A stretch of 64,000 nt of DNA, from positions 15,307 to 79,306 of the forward strand of contig NZ_JAHESE010000008.1 of NCBI RefSeq assembly GCF_018598175.1, in the 5' to 3' direction. Shown here one piece after another: positions 1 to 8,575 of the stretch (its first letter is position 1; the number at the start of each line of letters is the position of its first letter). A model generated the notes under the pieces. That model saw only the letters and a program-made list of their open reading frames with translations. It had not been told where the DNA came from and ran no database searches. Source of the stretch: Dawidia cretensis (GTDB taxonomy: Bacteria; Bacteroidota; Bacteroidia; Cytophagales; Cyclobacteriaceae). The translations under genes were made by a program, and so were the position numbers.

Positions 1-40
1 TTTCCTCCTACAGCGGTTCGAATCCGCTCGGGACCTCCTT

Positions 41-70
41 AAAAGGCTGACTTATTAAAGTCGGCCTTTT
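41..70 (+). terminator. Terminator hairpin, repeat unit 1
   Basis: AAAAGGCTGACTT pairs with AAGTCGGCCTTTT around the loop ATTA, with one G-T pair and a T-rich end. It follows the tRNA 3' end directly and would end transcription of a tRNA entering from the left. Confidence 0.8.
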
Positions 71-158
71 CTGTTTCCAAACGGAGCTTTTGCAGAGCTC
101 TGGCTCTGCTTAATAATTTTTCCTCCTACAGCGGTTCGAATCCGCTCGGGACCTCCTT

Positions 159-188
159 AAAAGGCTGACTTATTAAAGTCGGCCTTTT
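159..188 (+). terminator. Terminator hairpin, repeat unit 2
   Basis: This is an exact copy of the hairpin at 41-70, displaced by 118 bases, again directly after a tRNA 3' fragment. Confidence 0.75.
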
Positions 189-257
189 CTGTTTCTAAAC
201 GGAGCTTTCAGAGCTCTGGCTCTGCTTAATAATTTTTCCTCCTACAGCGGTTCGAAT

Positions 258-278
258 CTGCCTGGCGGCAGACGGGTC
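258..278. repeat. Small palindromic insert in the third tRNA T arm
   Basis: Relative to units 1 and 2, the third unit has 20 extra bases (259-278) inside the T arm, between TTCGAATC and CGCTCGG. The insert ends with TC, the same two bases that precede it, and its core CTGCC-TGGC-GGCAG (258-271) is palindromic. It looks like a small palindromic repeat element that entered the fragment, which then could no longer fold as a T arm. Confidence 0.6.
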
Positions 279-290
279 CGCTCGGAACCT

Positions 291-327
291 AAAAAACCCT
301 CATACTCAACGAGTTGATGGTTTTTCA
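291..327 (+). terminator. Imperfect terminator-like hairpin after repeat unit 3
   Basis: AAAAAACC and GGTTTTT flank an inner CTC-AAC-GAG stem. It takes the position of the terminators in units 1 and 2 but has a different sequence. No gene is seen from here to 438. Confidence 0.5.
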
Positions 328-438
328 TTTCTATCCATTTCCTATTGGACGCGATCGGTTACATTTCGGGGCTCACTGAAATTCAATAAACGCTCATTCC
401 GGGCAACCCCTGGGTTAAAAGCCCCCTTCTACAGATCT

Positions 439-1527
439 ATGAACAGCTCTATCAATATTATCGTCACGGTTCTTCTTATTTTCTGGGGTGGTGTTCTCAT
501 GATGTCGCCTATGATGATCGTCGCCGAGGGAATACGCGACAATCGCGGATCGCTGTTGTTTGTTATGGCCATCCTGGGGTACCCTATTGTAGTATTCGGC
601 GTCATTAAGATCCTGGGACTGCCGTATTTTGGCATGAATGTAACGGGATGGCTGACCGCAGTAACGGCAGTCTGGCTGATTGTGATCCTGCTGTACGGTC
701 TGCCGGGAATGTTTTGGAATGCCGGACGGGGCATATCCAATAATGGGTATTTTGCTTCCGTCGATGCCGTGTACCACGACGGTAAACGCATGCGTCATGC
801 CGATGCCCGATCATTCAAGCTCCTGACCGACAACCGGTATGCGATTGATAAAACCACGGTTTTTTACCATGGCGATCCCGTACGAGAAGCCGACCCTGCA
901 TCCTTCGAGCCTGTCGCGGAAGCACAACCGGATACTTCCCGGATTGTTGCCGACACCGGCACGCGAATATTCTGGCGGGATAAAAATCATATTTACTACA
1001 ACGGCAAGCTGATTCCCGGGTGTGATCCTGCAAGCTTCGAGCTGATGGCCGGACTGTATAGCAGAGACGCTTCACACGTCTATTACTCCGACCAGGTACT
1101 GGCGGGCGTCGATCCCCGTACGTTCCGATTTTTAGGAGAAGGTATTGCTACGGACGGAAAAGTGCTTTATATCTACCATAAACGATCGGAGACCCCTGTA
1201 GACCTTTCCAGCTTTACCGTGATAGAAGGCGAATACGAACGTTTCTGCCGCGACAACAACGGTGTGTATATGCTCTTTGTATTGCAGGATGAACCATTGG
1301 TACGTGCAGCAGGCGCTGATCCGGCGACCTTCACGACATTGGAGCGCAGCTACGGCAAGGATAAAGATCATGTCTATTTCTTCGGAAATTACCAGGGTAA
1401 GGGCCAACAATTTGTGCTGCTCGAAGGCGCCAACCCGGCGACCTTCACCATTGGCTATGACGCCGCGACAAAATCAGAAGCGCGCGACGGCAGTCGGTCT
1501 TATCTGTACGGAGAGCGTGTAGACTAA
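439..1527 (+). CDS. DKNYY-repeat membrane protein
   Basis: A 362-residue protein with about three hydrophobic segments in the first 110 residues, followed by a soluble domain of DKNYY-type repeats. Each repeat has a core such as 'DKNHIYYNG' or 'DASHVYYSD' followed about 10 residues later by 'DPASFELM' or 'DPATFTTL'. About six repeats can be counted between residues 115 and 355. DKNYY proteins are widespread but functionally uncharacterised; the repeat probably forms a beta-rich, propeller-like or solenoid surface. Here it is membrane-anchored at the N terminus. The ATG at 439 is the first in frame. The gene stands alone, between the tRNA repeat array and convergent rpsA. The family call is firm; the role is unknown. 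Confidence 0.8.
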   Translation: MNSSINIIVTVLLIFWGGVLMMSPMMIVAEGIRDNRGSLLFVMAILGYPIVVFGVIKILGLPYFGMNVTGWLTAVTAVWLIVILLYGLPGMFWNAGRGISNNGYFASVDAVYHDGKRMRHADARSFKLLTDNRYAIDKTTVFYHGDPVREADPASFEPVAEAQPDTSRIVADTGTRIFWRDKNHIYYNGKLIPGCDPASFELMAGLYSRDASHVYYSDQVLAGVDPRTFRFLGEGIATDGKVLYIYHKRSETPVDLSSFTVIEGEYERFCRDNNGVYMLFVLQDEPLVRAAGADPATFTTLERSYGKDKDHVYFFGNYQGKGQQFVLLEGANPATFTIGYDAATKSEARDGSRSYLYGERVD

Positions 1528-1589
1528 TGCCGGCTTCACCCGAGCCGCCACGTGTTTTTATGCACTATACCATGTGATGCTATAAACAA

Positions 1590-1619
1590 AAAAAGGTGGC
1601 CCTTTTGGAGCCACCTTTT
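1590..1619. terminator. Bidirectional terminator between DKNYY gene and rpsA
   Basis: AAAAGGTGGC and GCCACCTTTT pair around CCTTTTGGA, giving an A/T-flanked hairpin usable in both directions. It lies 23 bases after rpsA and 62 bases after the convergent DKNYY gene. Confidence 0.85.
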
Positions 1620-1642
1620 CGGTATACGTTGTTAGCGTAAGC

Positions 1643-3661
1643 TTATTCAGCTTTGCCTTCGCCGCCTTGCATTTTTTCTTTCAAGGCGCTCAGCGCTTCG
1701 AGGTCGCCCAGCGTAGACTTTTCGTTCTGCTGGTTGATCGACTGGATCGAAGCACCTTTTGTCGGGGCTTTCTTGTTGCCACCGCCTTGGGCACCTTGTT
1801 TGCCACCGGCTACAGGGCGTTCTTCCTCTGCAGACCAGGTTGCTTTGTGCGATAATACGATTCTTCTGTCATCTTTCGAGAACTCGAGCACTTTGAAGTC
1901 CAGTGACTCGCCAACCTCTGCCTTAGAGTTATCTTCTTTGGCCAGGTTCTTAATAGCGGCAAAGCCTTCGATACCGTACGGTAACTCGAGCACTGCGCCT
2001 TTGTCGTTCTTGTTGATGATTGTGCCTTTGTGAACTGAGCCAATCGTAAATACTGTCTCGAATGTATCCCAAGGGTTTTCTTCCAGGTGCTTGTGGCTGA
2101 GGGCCAACCGGCGGTTAGCAGCATCGAGCTCGAGCACTTGTACTTCCATGGTCTCACTTACCTTCACGAACTCAGAAGGATGTTTGATCTTCTTGGTCCA
2201 GCTCAGGTCAGATACGTGCACGAGGCCGTCGATACCTTCTTCCAGCTCGATGAACAAGCCGAAGTTGGTCAGGTTGCGCACGATGCCTTTATGCTTGGTG
2301 CCTACAGCGTACTTCGTCAGTACGTCCTGGCGTGTCCAAGGATCTTCGGTGAGTTGCTTGATGCCGAGTGACATCTTGCGTTCTTCGCGGTCGAGGGTCA
2401 GGACTACTGCTTCAACCTCGTCGCCAACTTTCATGAAGTCTTGCGGGTTGCGCAGGTGTTGTGACCAGCTCATTTCGCTTACGTGGATCAGACCTTCCAC
2501 GCCGGGCTGCAGCTCGAGGAATGCGCCGTAGTCGGCTACGTTCACGATCTTGCCTTTCACTTTCGAGCCTACTTGAATTTCGGCCGGCAGTGCATCCCAA
2601 GGGTGAGGCGTGAGTTGCTTCATGCCCAGGGAAATACGTTTCTTGTCTTCGTCGAAATCCAGCACTACTACTTTTACCGTCTGGTCGAGCTTCAACACCT
2701 CTTCCGGGTGGTTGATGCGACCCCAGCTGATATCGGTAATGTGGAGCAGACCGTCTACACCACCCAGGTCGATGAATACACCGAAGTTTGTCATGTTCTT
2801 GATGACACCTTCGAGTACCTGACCTTTTTCGAGGTTGGTGAGGATCGCTGCCTTCTGTTGCTCGAGATCTTTCTCGATCAATACTTTGTGCGATACTACT
2901 ACGTTGTCGTTGGTGTAGTTGATTTTCACAACTTTCACCTCGATGTTCTTATTTACATAGATATCGAAATCGCGAATAGGCTTCACGTCGATTTGCGAAC
3001 CAGGCAAGAAGGCCTCGATGCCGAATACGTCGACGATCAGACCACCTTTGGTTCTGCGTTTTACAAAACCTTCGATCACCTGGTCTTTGTCCAGGGCGGT
3101 TTGTACATATTCCCAACCCTTCACGAGCTTCGCTTTTCTGCGGCTCAGTACGAGCTGACCCATGGCGTTTTCACGCTCTTCGATGAAGAGGTCAACAACA
3201 TCACCAATTTTCAGGTTGGTCATTTCTTTGAATTCAGCCAGCGGCACGAGACCGTCCGACTTGAAGCCGATGTTCAGGATTACGTCGCGGTCGTTGATCC
3301 CTACGACTACACCTTGTACTACTTCACCTGTGTCCACAGAGGTCACGGTGCCAGAGTACATTTGTACCATTTCCTCGCGCTTCTCTTTCGAGTATCCTTC
3401 ACCAAAGCCTTTAGAAGCAAATGCTTCGAAGTCGAATTGGCCGGGGATCTGCTTTTCGTATTTTGCTTTCTTCAGTTCGGAAAGCGGGATGGCGTCGGTA
3501 CCGATATCCTCGCGTTGCGCAGAGCGGAGGTCTGCCATCGGATCTTCGTCATCAGAGTCGACTTTTGATCCTTTTGCTTTAGATGTTCCTTTCGAAGCGT
3601 CGCTGGAAGCTCCTGCAGGTTTTCTGGGGCGATCACCACCCGGGCGTTGTACTTTTGACAT
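1643..3661 (-). CDS. rpsA: 30S ribosomal protein S1
   Basis: A 672-residue S1 protein with six S1 (OB-fold) domains, whose first strands read GEVVQGVV, DQVIEGFV, GQVLEGVI, GSKVKGKI, GTKHKGIV and GSVHKGTI. Domains 3-6 have typical 'TNFGVFIDL', 'ADYGAFLEL' and 'TNFGLFIEL' strands. S1 binds mRNA on the 30S subunit and helps unstructured or SD-less messages, which suits a Bacteroidota genome. The start ATG at 3661 (MSKVQRPGG) is preferred over an upstream in-frame ATG at 3703 because the extra 14 residues look like leader sequence and the N terminus is already a basic, disordered extension. The C terminus is a Gly/Lys/Gln-rich tail. A clear promoter lies at 3767-3797 and a terminator at 1590-1619, so it is probably monocistronic. 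Confidence 0.97.
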   Translation of the reverse strand: MSKVQRPGGDRPRKPAGASSDASKGTSKAKGSKVDSDDEDPMADLRSAQREDIGTDAIPLSELKKAKYEKQIPGQFDFEAFASKGFGEGYSKEKREEMVQMYSGTVTSVDTGEVVQGVVVGINDRDVILNIGFKSDGLVPLAEFKEMTNLKIGDVVDLFIEERENAMGQLVLSRRKAKLVKGWEYVQTALDKDQVIEGFVKRRTKGGLIVDVFGIEAFLPGSQIDVKPIRDFDIYVNKNIEVKVVKINYTNDNVVVSHKVLIEKDLEQQKAAILTNLEKGQVLEGVIKNMTNFGVFIDLGGVDGLLHITDISWGRINHPEEVLKLDQTVKVVVLDFDEDKKRISLGMKQLTPHPWDALPAEIQVGSKVKGKIVNVADYGAFLELQPGVEGLIHVSEMSWSQHLRNPQDFMKVGDEVEAVVLTLDREERKMSLGIKQLTEDPWTRQDVLTKYAVGTKHKGIVRNLTNFGLFIELEEGIDGLVHVSDLSWTKKIKHPSEFVKVSETMEVQVLELDAANRRLALSHKHLEENPWDTFETVFTIGSVHKGTIINKNDKGAVLELPYGIEGFAAIKNLAKEDNSKAEVGESLDFKVLEFSKDDRRIVLSHKATWSAEEERPVAGGKQGAQGGGNKKAPTKGASIQSINQQNEKSTLGDLEALSALKEKMQGGEGKAE

Positions 3662-3766
3662 GCGTTTGCCCTGTTTACATGCATCCGGCGGGCGGGCGGA
3701 CACACTTTTGTTTGTTTACTCTCTTCAAGCGACCGCCTGAAAGACCCGCTCTTTTGAGCAGGGCTG

Positions 3767-3797
3767 CAAAGATACGAAAAGGCTGAATAACAGCAAA
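3767..3797 (-). promoter_or_regulatory. Bacteroidota-type promoter of rpsA
   Basis: On the minus strand TTTG (3794-3797) is followed after 19 bases by TATCTTTG (3767-3774). This matches the known Bacteroidota -33 TTTG / -7 TAnnTTTG consensus. It lies about 105 bases before the rpsA start, leaving a fairly long 5' leader. Confidence 0.75.
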
Positions 3798-3852
3798 ATA
3801 CATTGCCTACCGCCGTTTTAAGTAGCCGGCCCATTCGTAGGTATCAAAACAT

Positions 3853-3885
3853 AAAGCCCCTTTCGGAATACCGAAAGGGGCTTTT
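3853..3885 (-). terminator. Terminator of the TolC gene
   Basis: AAAGCCCCTTTCGG and CCGAAAGGGGCTTTT form a near-perfect stem around AATA. It lies 23 bases past the end of the TolC-type gene and could also insulate the rpsA promoter region. Confidence 0.85.
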
Positions 3886-3907
3886 ATCCAACAGTATCAC
3901 TGCGCTG

Positions 3908-5263
3908 TTACGGAATATCCTCGAATTTGAGCGTTCCAATGGCGAAGTCCAACAGAATCTTTTGGAAGGAAATTGTAAACTTCGACTGCGCAAAATCTCC
4001 CTGCGCTTTCACATAGTTCTGGTTTGCCTGGGTGTACTGCACGAGATCGGTGATACCCAGGTCATAGCGTTCTTTTTCCAGGTTATAGGACAACTCCGCG
4101 GCATGCAGCTGTACCTCGGCTGCCTGATACGCTGCAATGGCATCCTGGAAATTCAGATAAGCCCTGAGCACATCATTCTTCACCGTGTTTTCAATATTGC
4201 TCCGCGCCAGCTTCGCATTGTTATGTGCAACCCTGGATCGAACTACGCTCAGGCGATTGCTGAGGTTATTAAAGATCGGAATGTTCAGTTGAAGACCGTA
4301 TTGCAGTTGGGTGTTGTCAGTAAAAAACTGGTCTTGAAAACCACGCGCGGCAGAACCTTGCAGCTTGTTATAGGCAGAGCCATAAGAGCCGAAAGCCACG
4401 AGGTTGGGATAATAGCTTCCCCGGGTTGCCCGTACTGAGTGATGGGCAGCGCTCTCGGTGTATAGCGCTCCCTGATAATCAGCACGATTTGTCATGGCCG
4501 TGGCATACAGTTGGTTCAGTTCCTGGTCCAGCGAAGCAGTAAAATTTGCGTCCCACTGCGGGTCCTCGAGCTCAAAGTCGCCGGTTGCATCGATGAGCAT
4601 GGTTTGTGCCAGTAGTGCTTTGTCATTTCGCAGTGTTACCCGCGCACGCAGAAACGTAAGCTCTGCGCCTTTCGCCAACGCGTCCTGTGTAATCTGATCC
4701 ACCTCGGCCTTAGCCCCCAATTCCACCTGCCCTTTTATCTGATCGAGCTGAGCTTTGAGCAACTCTATGTTTCGCTCTGCAATCTTCATCAGTTCCTGGT
4801 CAAGCAGAACCTGAAGATACTGTGAGGACACGTCGCTGATCACCTGTTGCTCGGTACGTTTCACGACGCTCGTTTGGGCCCGCAGCAAGTCGCTCGACTG
4901 ACGAATGGTATTAATCCGGTTAAAGCTGTTGAAGAGCATAAGGTTGGCGTCGATACTTCCATAAATGTTATCGCGAATACCGTTTTCAACCTTACCTTCG
5001 TTCTGGTTGAACGAATTACCGTCGATTCGCAAGGCTGTCACCGTGCCACTAACCGTCGGTGCCAGGCGCGCGACACTATTGGTCCTGACCGCCTGACTTA
5101 GCTGAAGGTTGTTTTTTTCCTGGTTCAGCAGGAAATTGTTTTTGATAGCAATCTTCACTGCTTCCTTGTACGACAACCTGGTTGGCACCTGCGTCGACGC
5201 CTCCTGCGCCTGGGCTGTAATCACCAGGCAGCTAAACCAACATATTGCAACGATCCTCTTCAT
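3908..5263 (-). CDS. TolC-family outer membrane efflux protein
   Basis: A 451-residue outer membrane channel of the TolC/OprM family. It has a signal peptide (MKRIVAICWFSCLVITAQAQ), then a duplicated coiled-coil pattern: 'LSYKEAVKIAIKNN' starts the first half, and 'LQYGLQLNIPIFN' marks a membrane strand in the second. The C-terminal helix 'ERYDLGITDLVQYTQAN' is typical of the family. Such channels form trimers that take substrate from an inner membrane pump through a periplasmic adaptor. It lies 22 bases after the ABC ATPase gene and should be co-transcribed with it. No permease or adaptor gene is next to them, so the rest of the pump is elsewhere or missing. Confidence 0.9.
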   Translation of the reverse strand: MKRIVAICWFSCLVITAQAQEASTQVPTRLSYKEAVKIAIKNNFLLNQEKNNLQLSQAVRTNSVARLAPTVSGTVTALRIDGNSFNQNEGKVENGIRDNIYGSIDANLMLFNSFNRINTIRQSSDLLRAQTSVVKRTEQQVISDVSSQYLQVLLDQELMKIAERNIELLKAQLDQIKGQVELGAKAEVDQITQDALAKGAELTFLRARVTLRNDKALLAQTMLIDATGDFELEDPQWDANFTASLDQELNQLYATAMTNRADYQGALYTESAAHHSVRATRGSYYPNLVAFGSYGSAYNKLQGSAARGFQDQFFTDNTQLQYGLQLNIPIFNNLSNRLSVVRSRVAHNNAKLARSNIENTVKNDVLRAYLNFQDAIAAYQAAEVQLHAAELSYNLEKERYDLGITDLVQYTQANQNYVKAQGDFAQSKFTISFQKILLDFAIGTLKFEDIP

Positions 5264-5285
5264 GTTCTTGTATAGTTCTTAAGCG

Positions 5286-5972
5286 TTATGCTCCTACCAT
5301 CACCTTCTCGTCCGACACGATGGTACCGTCGGCTACTTTCACGATACGTTTGCCGTAGCGCGCGTTCTCTTCCGAGTGTGTTACCTGGATGATGGTGATG
5401 CCTTCTTCATTGAGCTTTTGGAATATTTCCATGATCTGCTTGCCCTGGTCGGAGTGCAGGTTACCCGTCGGCTCATCGGCCAACAGTAACTTGGGTTGTC
5501 CGACGATGGCCCGCGCGATGCCGACCAGCTGTTGCTGGCCACCGCTGAGCTGCTCGGGGAACAGGTCTTTCTTGGCGACCATGTTAAACCGGTCCAGCAT
5601 TTCGGCCACCATGCTTTTTCGCTGGCTGCCGCTCACGCCTTTGTACAATAGCGGCGTCTCGATGTTTTCGTAAACCGTCAGCTCGTCGATGAGGTGATAG
5701 GCCTGGAAAATAAAGCCGATGTAGTTTTTATGCATGTCGGATTTTTGTTTCTCCTTCATGCGGTGTACGGGCTCGTCAAAGAAAAAGTACTCACCTGCAG
5801 AGGGCTCGTCGAGCATGCCGATGATGTTCATCAGCGTGGACTTCCCGGCGCCGCTGGGGCCCATGAGGGTGAGGAATTCTCCTTGTTGTACATCCAGGTT
5901 GACGCTCTTCAGAATGAAGGTGCGCTGGAAACGTGAGTCCACGTACTTGTCGATGTCGAGTAGTTTGATCAT
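5286..5972 (-). CDS. ABC transporter ATP-binding protein, LolD/MacB type
   Basis: A 228-residue ABC ATPase. Walker A is GPSGAGKST, the signature is LSGGQQQLVGIARAI, and Walker B is LLLADEPTGNLHS followed by the H-loop 'QVTHSEE'. The 'DEPTGNL' form and overall length match LolD/MacB-type ATPases, which drive lipoprotein release or efflux without carrying substrate through the membrane. The start ATG at 5972 (MIKLLDIDKYV) is chosen because upstream in-frame sequence does not resemble the family. It is the first gene of an operon with the TolC protein. The lack of a FtsX-like permease next to it is unusual for this family. Confidence 0.9.
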   Translation of the reverse strand: MIKLLDIDKYVDSRFQRTFILKSVNLDVQQGEFLTLMGPSGAGKSTLMNIIGMLDEPSAGEYFFFDEPVHRMKEKQKSDMHKNYIGFIFQAYHLIDELTVYENIETPLLYKGVSGSQRKSMVAEMLDRFNMVAKKDLFPEQLSGGQQQLVGIARAIVGQPKLLLADEPTGNLHSDQGKQIMEIFQKLNEEGITIIQVTHSEENARYGKRIVKVADGTIVSDEKVMVGA

Positions 5973-6506
5973 AGTGTTGTATAAAAGGTCAGAACATGTT
6001 AGAGCGGGATGATTCCACGGGCTCCTGGGCGCTATGACCGGTGTCTGGTCTTTGCCAACAATGGTGCCAATGGACTTTTTAGCGGAAGATGCACAAAAAA
6101 GGGATGTTTTCAGCATGAAGTGCGTCCGCTTGTGCAAAATGGTGTCCTAAATCGGACGGTGGACATGAACACTGTTCGTGCGTTGACGGGGAGGCGCTGG
6201 GATGGGTCTGATAGGCTGTATGTATGCCTTTAGTAGGCTGTAAGTACGGCTTTGATACGGGTATGACCTCTGCGGGGGCTCGCCAGTCGGAAGACTGGCA
6301 TCATGGTAGGCACAAGTCGCCCTCCCTTCGGTCGGAAGACTGCGCCAGATCCATATGGTTAGGGCGGGTTCGCCCCGGTTGTTCCGCGAGATGACCCCGC
6401 GCTGTCCCGGTGCTTTAGCACGGGCTCATCTCGGACTATACTCGGGCTTTACTCGGAGTATACTCGGAGACATCCTCGCTTTTGGCGGGTTGCCCGGCGC
6501 CTATTT
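5973..6506. other. Gene-free stretch with hairpins and TACTCGG repeats
   Basis: No convincing gene is seen here; the two plus-strand open frames lack any recognisable pattern. The stretch contains a perfect hairpin GCCAGTC-GGAA-GACTGGC (6282-6299), a second partly similar TCGGAAGACTG 46 bases later, and short direct repeats of TACTCGG near 6438-6467. It should hold the promoter of the ABC/TolC operon at its left end. Confidence 0.6.
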
Positions 6507-6923
6507 TCAATAAATAATGGGATACAGAATTACATCCACCCGCCGATTTAACTGCATGCCGTTGTAAGTCTCGTTGCTATACACGGGATTGTCAAGCCCC
6601 CAGTTTTTGACATTGATCTTGTAGGATGGGATATTTTTCTGTAGCAGCAGTTGCAGCACCGCCTCGCCCCGCATTTCAGAAAGCCATTCATTGAACGCCC
6701 GGCCGCCGATCGGATCGGTGTGGCTGATCAGCTGCAGGTGGTATTTTTCCAGCAAATCGGGGATTGAATCGAGCCAGTGGTATAGGGCGTCTGCCTGGAA
6801 CTCGTCGATCTCGTAGCTGCCTCCTCCAAAGTAGATACTTCTGCGCAGCTCGTCGCGTGTTTGCTGGGCAATGGCCGGCAGCAGCGGCAACAGAAGCAGC
6901 ACGGTGAGGAGCAGGCGAGCCAT
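6507..6923 (-). CDS. Small OmpA-domain periplasmic protein
   Basis: A 138-residue exported protein with a signal peptide (about residues 1-19, ending PAIAQ) and one OmpA-type peptidoglycan-binding domain filling the rest. The landmarks are 'ISHTDPIGG' followed by 'NEWLSEMRGEAVLQLL' and the terminal 'MQLNRRVDVILYP', which is the conserved NRRV strand. Such domains hold diaminopimelate of peptidoglycan. There is no beta-barrel or lipobox, so this would be a soluble periplasmic peptidoglycan-binding protein. It lies 74 bases after the DNA ligase gene on the same strand, probably by chance and not for function. Confidence 0.8.
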   Translation of the reverse strand: MARLLLTVLLLLPLLPAIAQQTRDELRRSIYFGGGSYEIDEFQADALYHWLDSIPDLLEKYHLQLISHTDPIGGRAFNEWLSEMRGEAVLQLLLQKNIPSYKINVKNWGLDNPVYSNETYNGMQLNRRVDVILYPIIY

Positions 6924-6997
6924 GGGATTATAACGTTGGGTGTCCTAATTTAATCCATCCGGCAACCGAAATACAGCCCGATCCATGCAAACGGCAA

Positions 6998-8575
6998 TTA
7001 ACGCTCGTCCAGCAGCAAGCGGAGGCTTTCGAGGGTGTCGGCCTCCGCGGCGGGCTTGTCCTGGCGCCAACGGCGAATGCGGGGAAAACGCAGGGCGATG
7101 CCCGATTTGTGCCGCGTGGATTTTGCAATGCCTTCGAAGGCAATTTCAAATACCAGCTCCGGCTTTACGCTTCGTACGGGGCCAAAACGCTCCAGTGTAT
7201 TTTGTTTGATCCACCGGTCTACCGCGCGGATCTCGTCGTCGGTCAGGCCGCTGTAGGCTTTTGTGAAGGGTACGAGCTGACCTTGGTCCCATACGGCAAA
7301 TGTATAGTCCGTGTAAAGGTTTGCGCGCCGGCCGGCACCGTGCATGGCGTAGATCATTACCGCGTCCACGGTCAGCGGGTCGATCTTCCACTTCCACCAG
7401 TCGCCGCGACGGCGGCCGGTGCGGTAGGACGACGTTTTGCGTTTGAGCATGATGCCTTCGCTTACCAATTCGCGGGCGCGTTGGCGTTCTGCTGCCAGGG
7501 CTTCCCATGTATCGACTGTTACCAGCGCCGACAGGCGTAGCGTGGGATGTGGTTGTGCGCAGATCGTTTCGAGTATGGCACGGCGATCGTGCATGGGGCG
7601 CTCCCGCAGGTCGGTACCCTCCCACTCCAACACGTCGTAGGCTACAAAGGCAACGGGCACTTCACGCAGCAGTTTGGTGCTAAGCGTTTTCCGGCCGATG
7701 CGTGTCTGCAGGTGGTTGAACGACAACGGACGGTCTTCGTGAAACGGTAAGATCTCGCCGTCGAGTACGGTGCCGTCGGGCAGCAGGTCGAGCATGACAG
7801 TATATTCGGGGTACTTGTCTGTTACAAGCTCTTCGCCGCGTGACCAGACAAAGAGCTGGCGGTCGCGTACGATGATCTGTCCGCGGATGCCGTCCCACTT
7901 GTGCTCGGCGTACCATTCTTCCGGTGCACCCAGGGTGGCGACGTCGTCCTCTAACGCGTAGGCCAGGTAAAACGGGTACGGTCGGGAGATGTCGTGCTGT
8001 TCTTCTTCCAGCAGCTGGGTGAAGGTGTTTTGATCGGGCGTCCAGTTGCCCATGAGCTTGTGGGCCAGTACGGTTTCGCGCGTGCCGGTATGTTTGGCCA
8101 ATGCTTTCACCATCAGCTGTTGGGATACGCCCATGCGAAAGCCGCCGGTAATAAGTTTATTGAACACAAAGCGCTCGGTGTGATCGAGGCGGCTCCAGGC
8201 GTCGTAGATCTGTGCTTGTTTTTCTTCGATCGTGAGCGGTTCCAGCGCGCGGATGAACTCAATCCAATGGGTCAGTGATTCATCGGACGCGGTGCGCGGT
8301 GGTGGGAGTAGCAACGTGATGGTTTCGGCCAGGTCGCCGACGACGTGGTACGATTCTTCAAACAACCACAGGGGTAAGCCCGCTTGTGCCGAGGCCCATG
8401 TCGCGAGCAATGTTGTGTTGACGGTGCGCTTCGGGCGGCGGTGCGACAACAATGCCATGGCCCATAGCTTGTCCGCATCGGGTGCCTGGCGAAAGTAGTT
8501 TACCAGGGCATCGATCTTGCCAAGTGTTTTGGTGGTCTGGTCCAGCGCGGTAAACAGGTTGGCGAAGTTTTTCAT
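6998..8575 (-). CDS. ligB: ATP-dependent DNA ligase (ligase-associated repair set)
   Basis: A 525-residue ATP-dependent DNA ligase. An N-terminal helical domain (about 1-200) precedes the nucleotidyltransferase domain with the adenylation motif KWDG (Lys226) and 'VLDGEIL'. 'GIMLKRKTSSYRTGRR' and 'WWKWKIDP' are motifs IV-V, and an OB-fold follows. This subtype is the one usually encoded with an MBL-fold exonuclease, an Lhr-type helicase and the PdeM phosphoesterase; the group is linked to DNA damage repair. Its start overlaps the stop of the exonuclease gene by four bases (ATGA), so the two are translationally coupled. The helicase and PdeM genes are not adjacent here. The symbol follows common use and is tentative. 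Confidence 0.92.
   Translation of the reverse strand: MKNFANLFTALDQTTKTLGKIDALVNYFRQAPDADKLWAMALLSHRRPKRTVNTTLLATWASAQAGLPLWLFEESYHVVGDLAETITLLLPPPRTASDESLTHWIEFIRALEPLTIEEKQAQIYDAWSRLDHTERFVFNKLITGGFRMGVSQQLMVKALAKHTGTRETVLAHKLMGNWTPDQNTFTQLLEEEQHDISRPYPFYLAYALEDDVATLGAPEEWYAEHKWDGIRGQIIVRDRQLFVWSRGEELVTDKYPEYTVMLDLLPDGTVLDGEILPFHEDRPLSFNHLQTRIGRKTLSTKLLREVPVAFVAYDVLEWEGTDLRERPMHDRRAILETICAQPHPTLRLSALVTVDTWEALAAERQRARELVSEGIMLKRKTSSYRTGRRRGDWWKWKIDPLTVDAVMIYAMHGAGRRANLYTDYTFAVWDQGQLVPFTKAYSGLTDDEIRAVDRWIKQNTLERFGPVRSVKPELVFEIAFEGIAKSTRHKSGIALRFPRIRRWRQDKPAAEADTLESLRLLLDER

Larger units (their letters stand above)
1..290 (+). repeat. Tandem 118-base repeat carrying tRNA 3' ends
   Basis: Two full units (1-118 and 119-234, the second two bases shorter) and a third partial unit (235-290) follow each other. 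Each begins with the 3' part of a tRNA: a T arm with stems AGCGG and CCGCT around the loop TTCGAAT (12-28, 130-146, split in the third), then an acceptor 3' strand CGGGACC. No D arm or anticodon arm is present in units 2 and 3, so these are tRNA 3' fragments and not genes. Unit 1 may be the true 3' end of a tRNA that begins left of the window; its amino acid cannot be read from here. Each unit also carries a terminator hairpin and, in units 1 and 2, a second small GC-rich hairpin (near 94-111 and 210-225). Confidence 0.85.

Noticed and set aside
1-290. CRISPR array from the repeated units at the left end
   Set aside because: Repeats are tandem copies of tRNA ends without unique spacers, and no cas genes are seen.
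2483-3568. 361-residue plus-strand frame opposite rpsA
   Set aside because: It is a shadow of the rpsA codon pattern with no motif, signal or promoter, and rpsA is certain on the other strand.
6009-6233. 74-residue plus-strand frame upstream of the ABC gene
   Set aside because: There is no family pattern and it overlaps the probable promoter region of the ABC/TolC operon.
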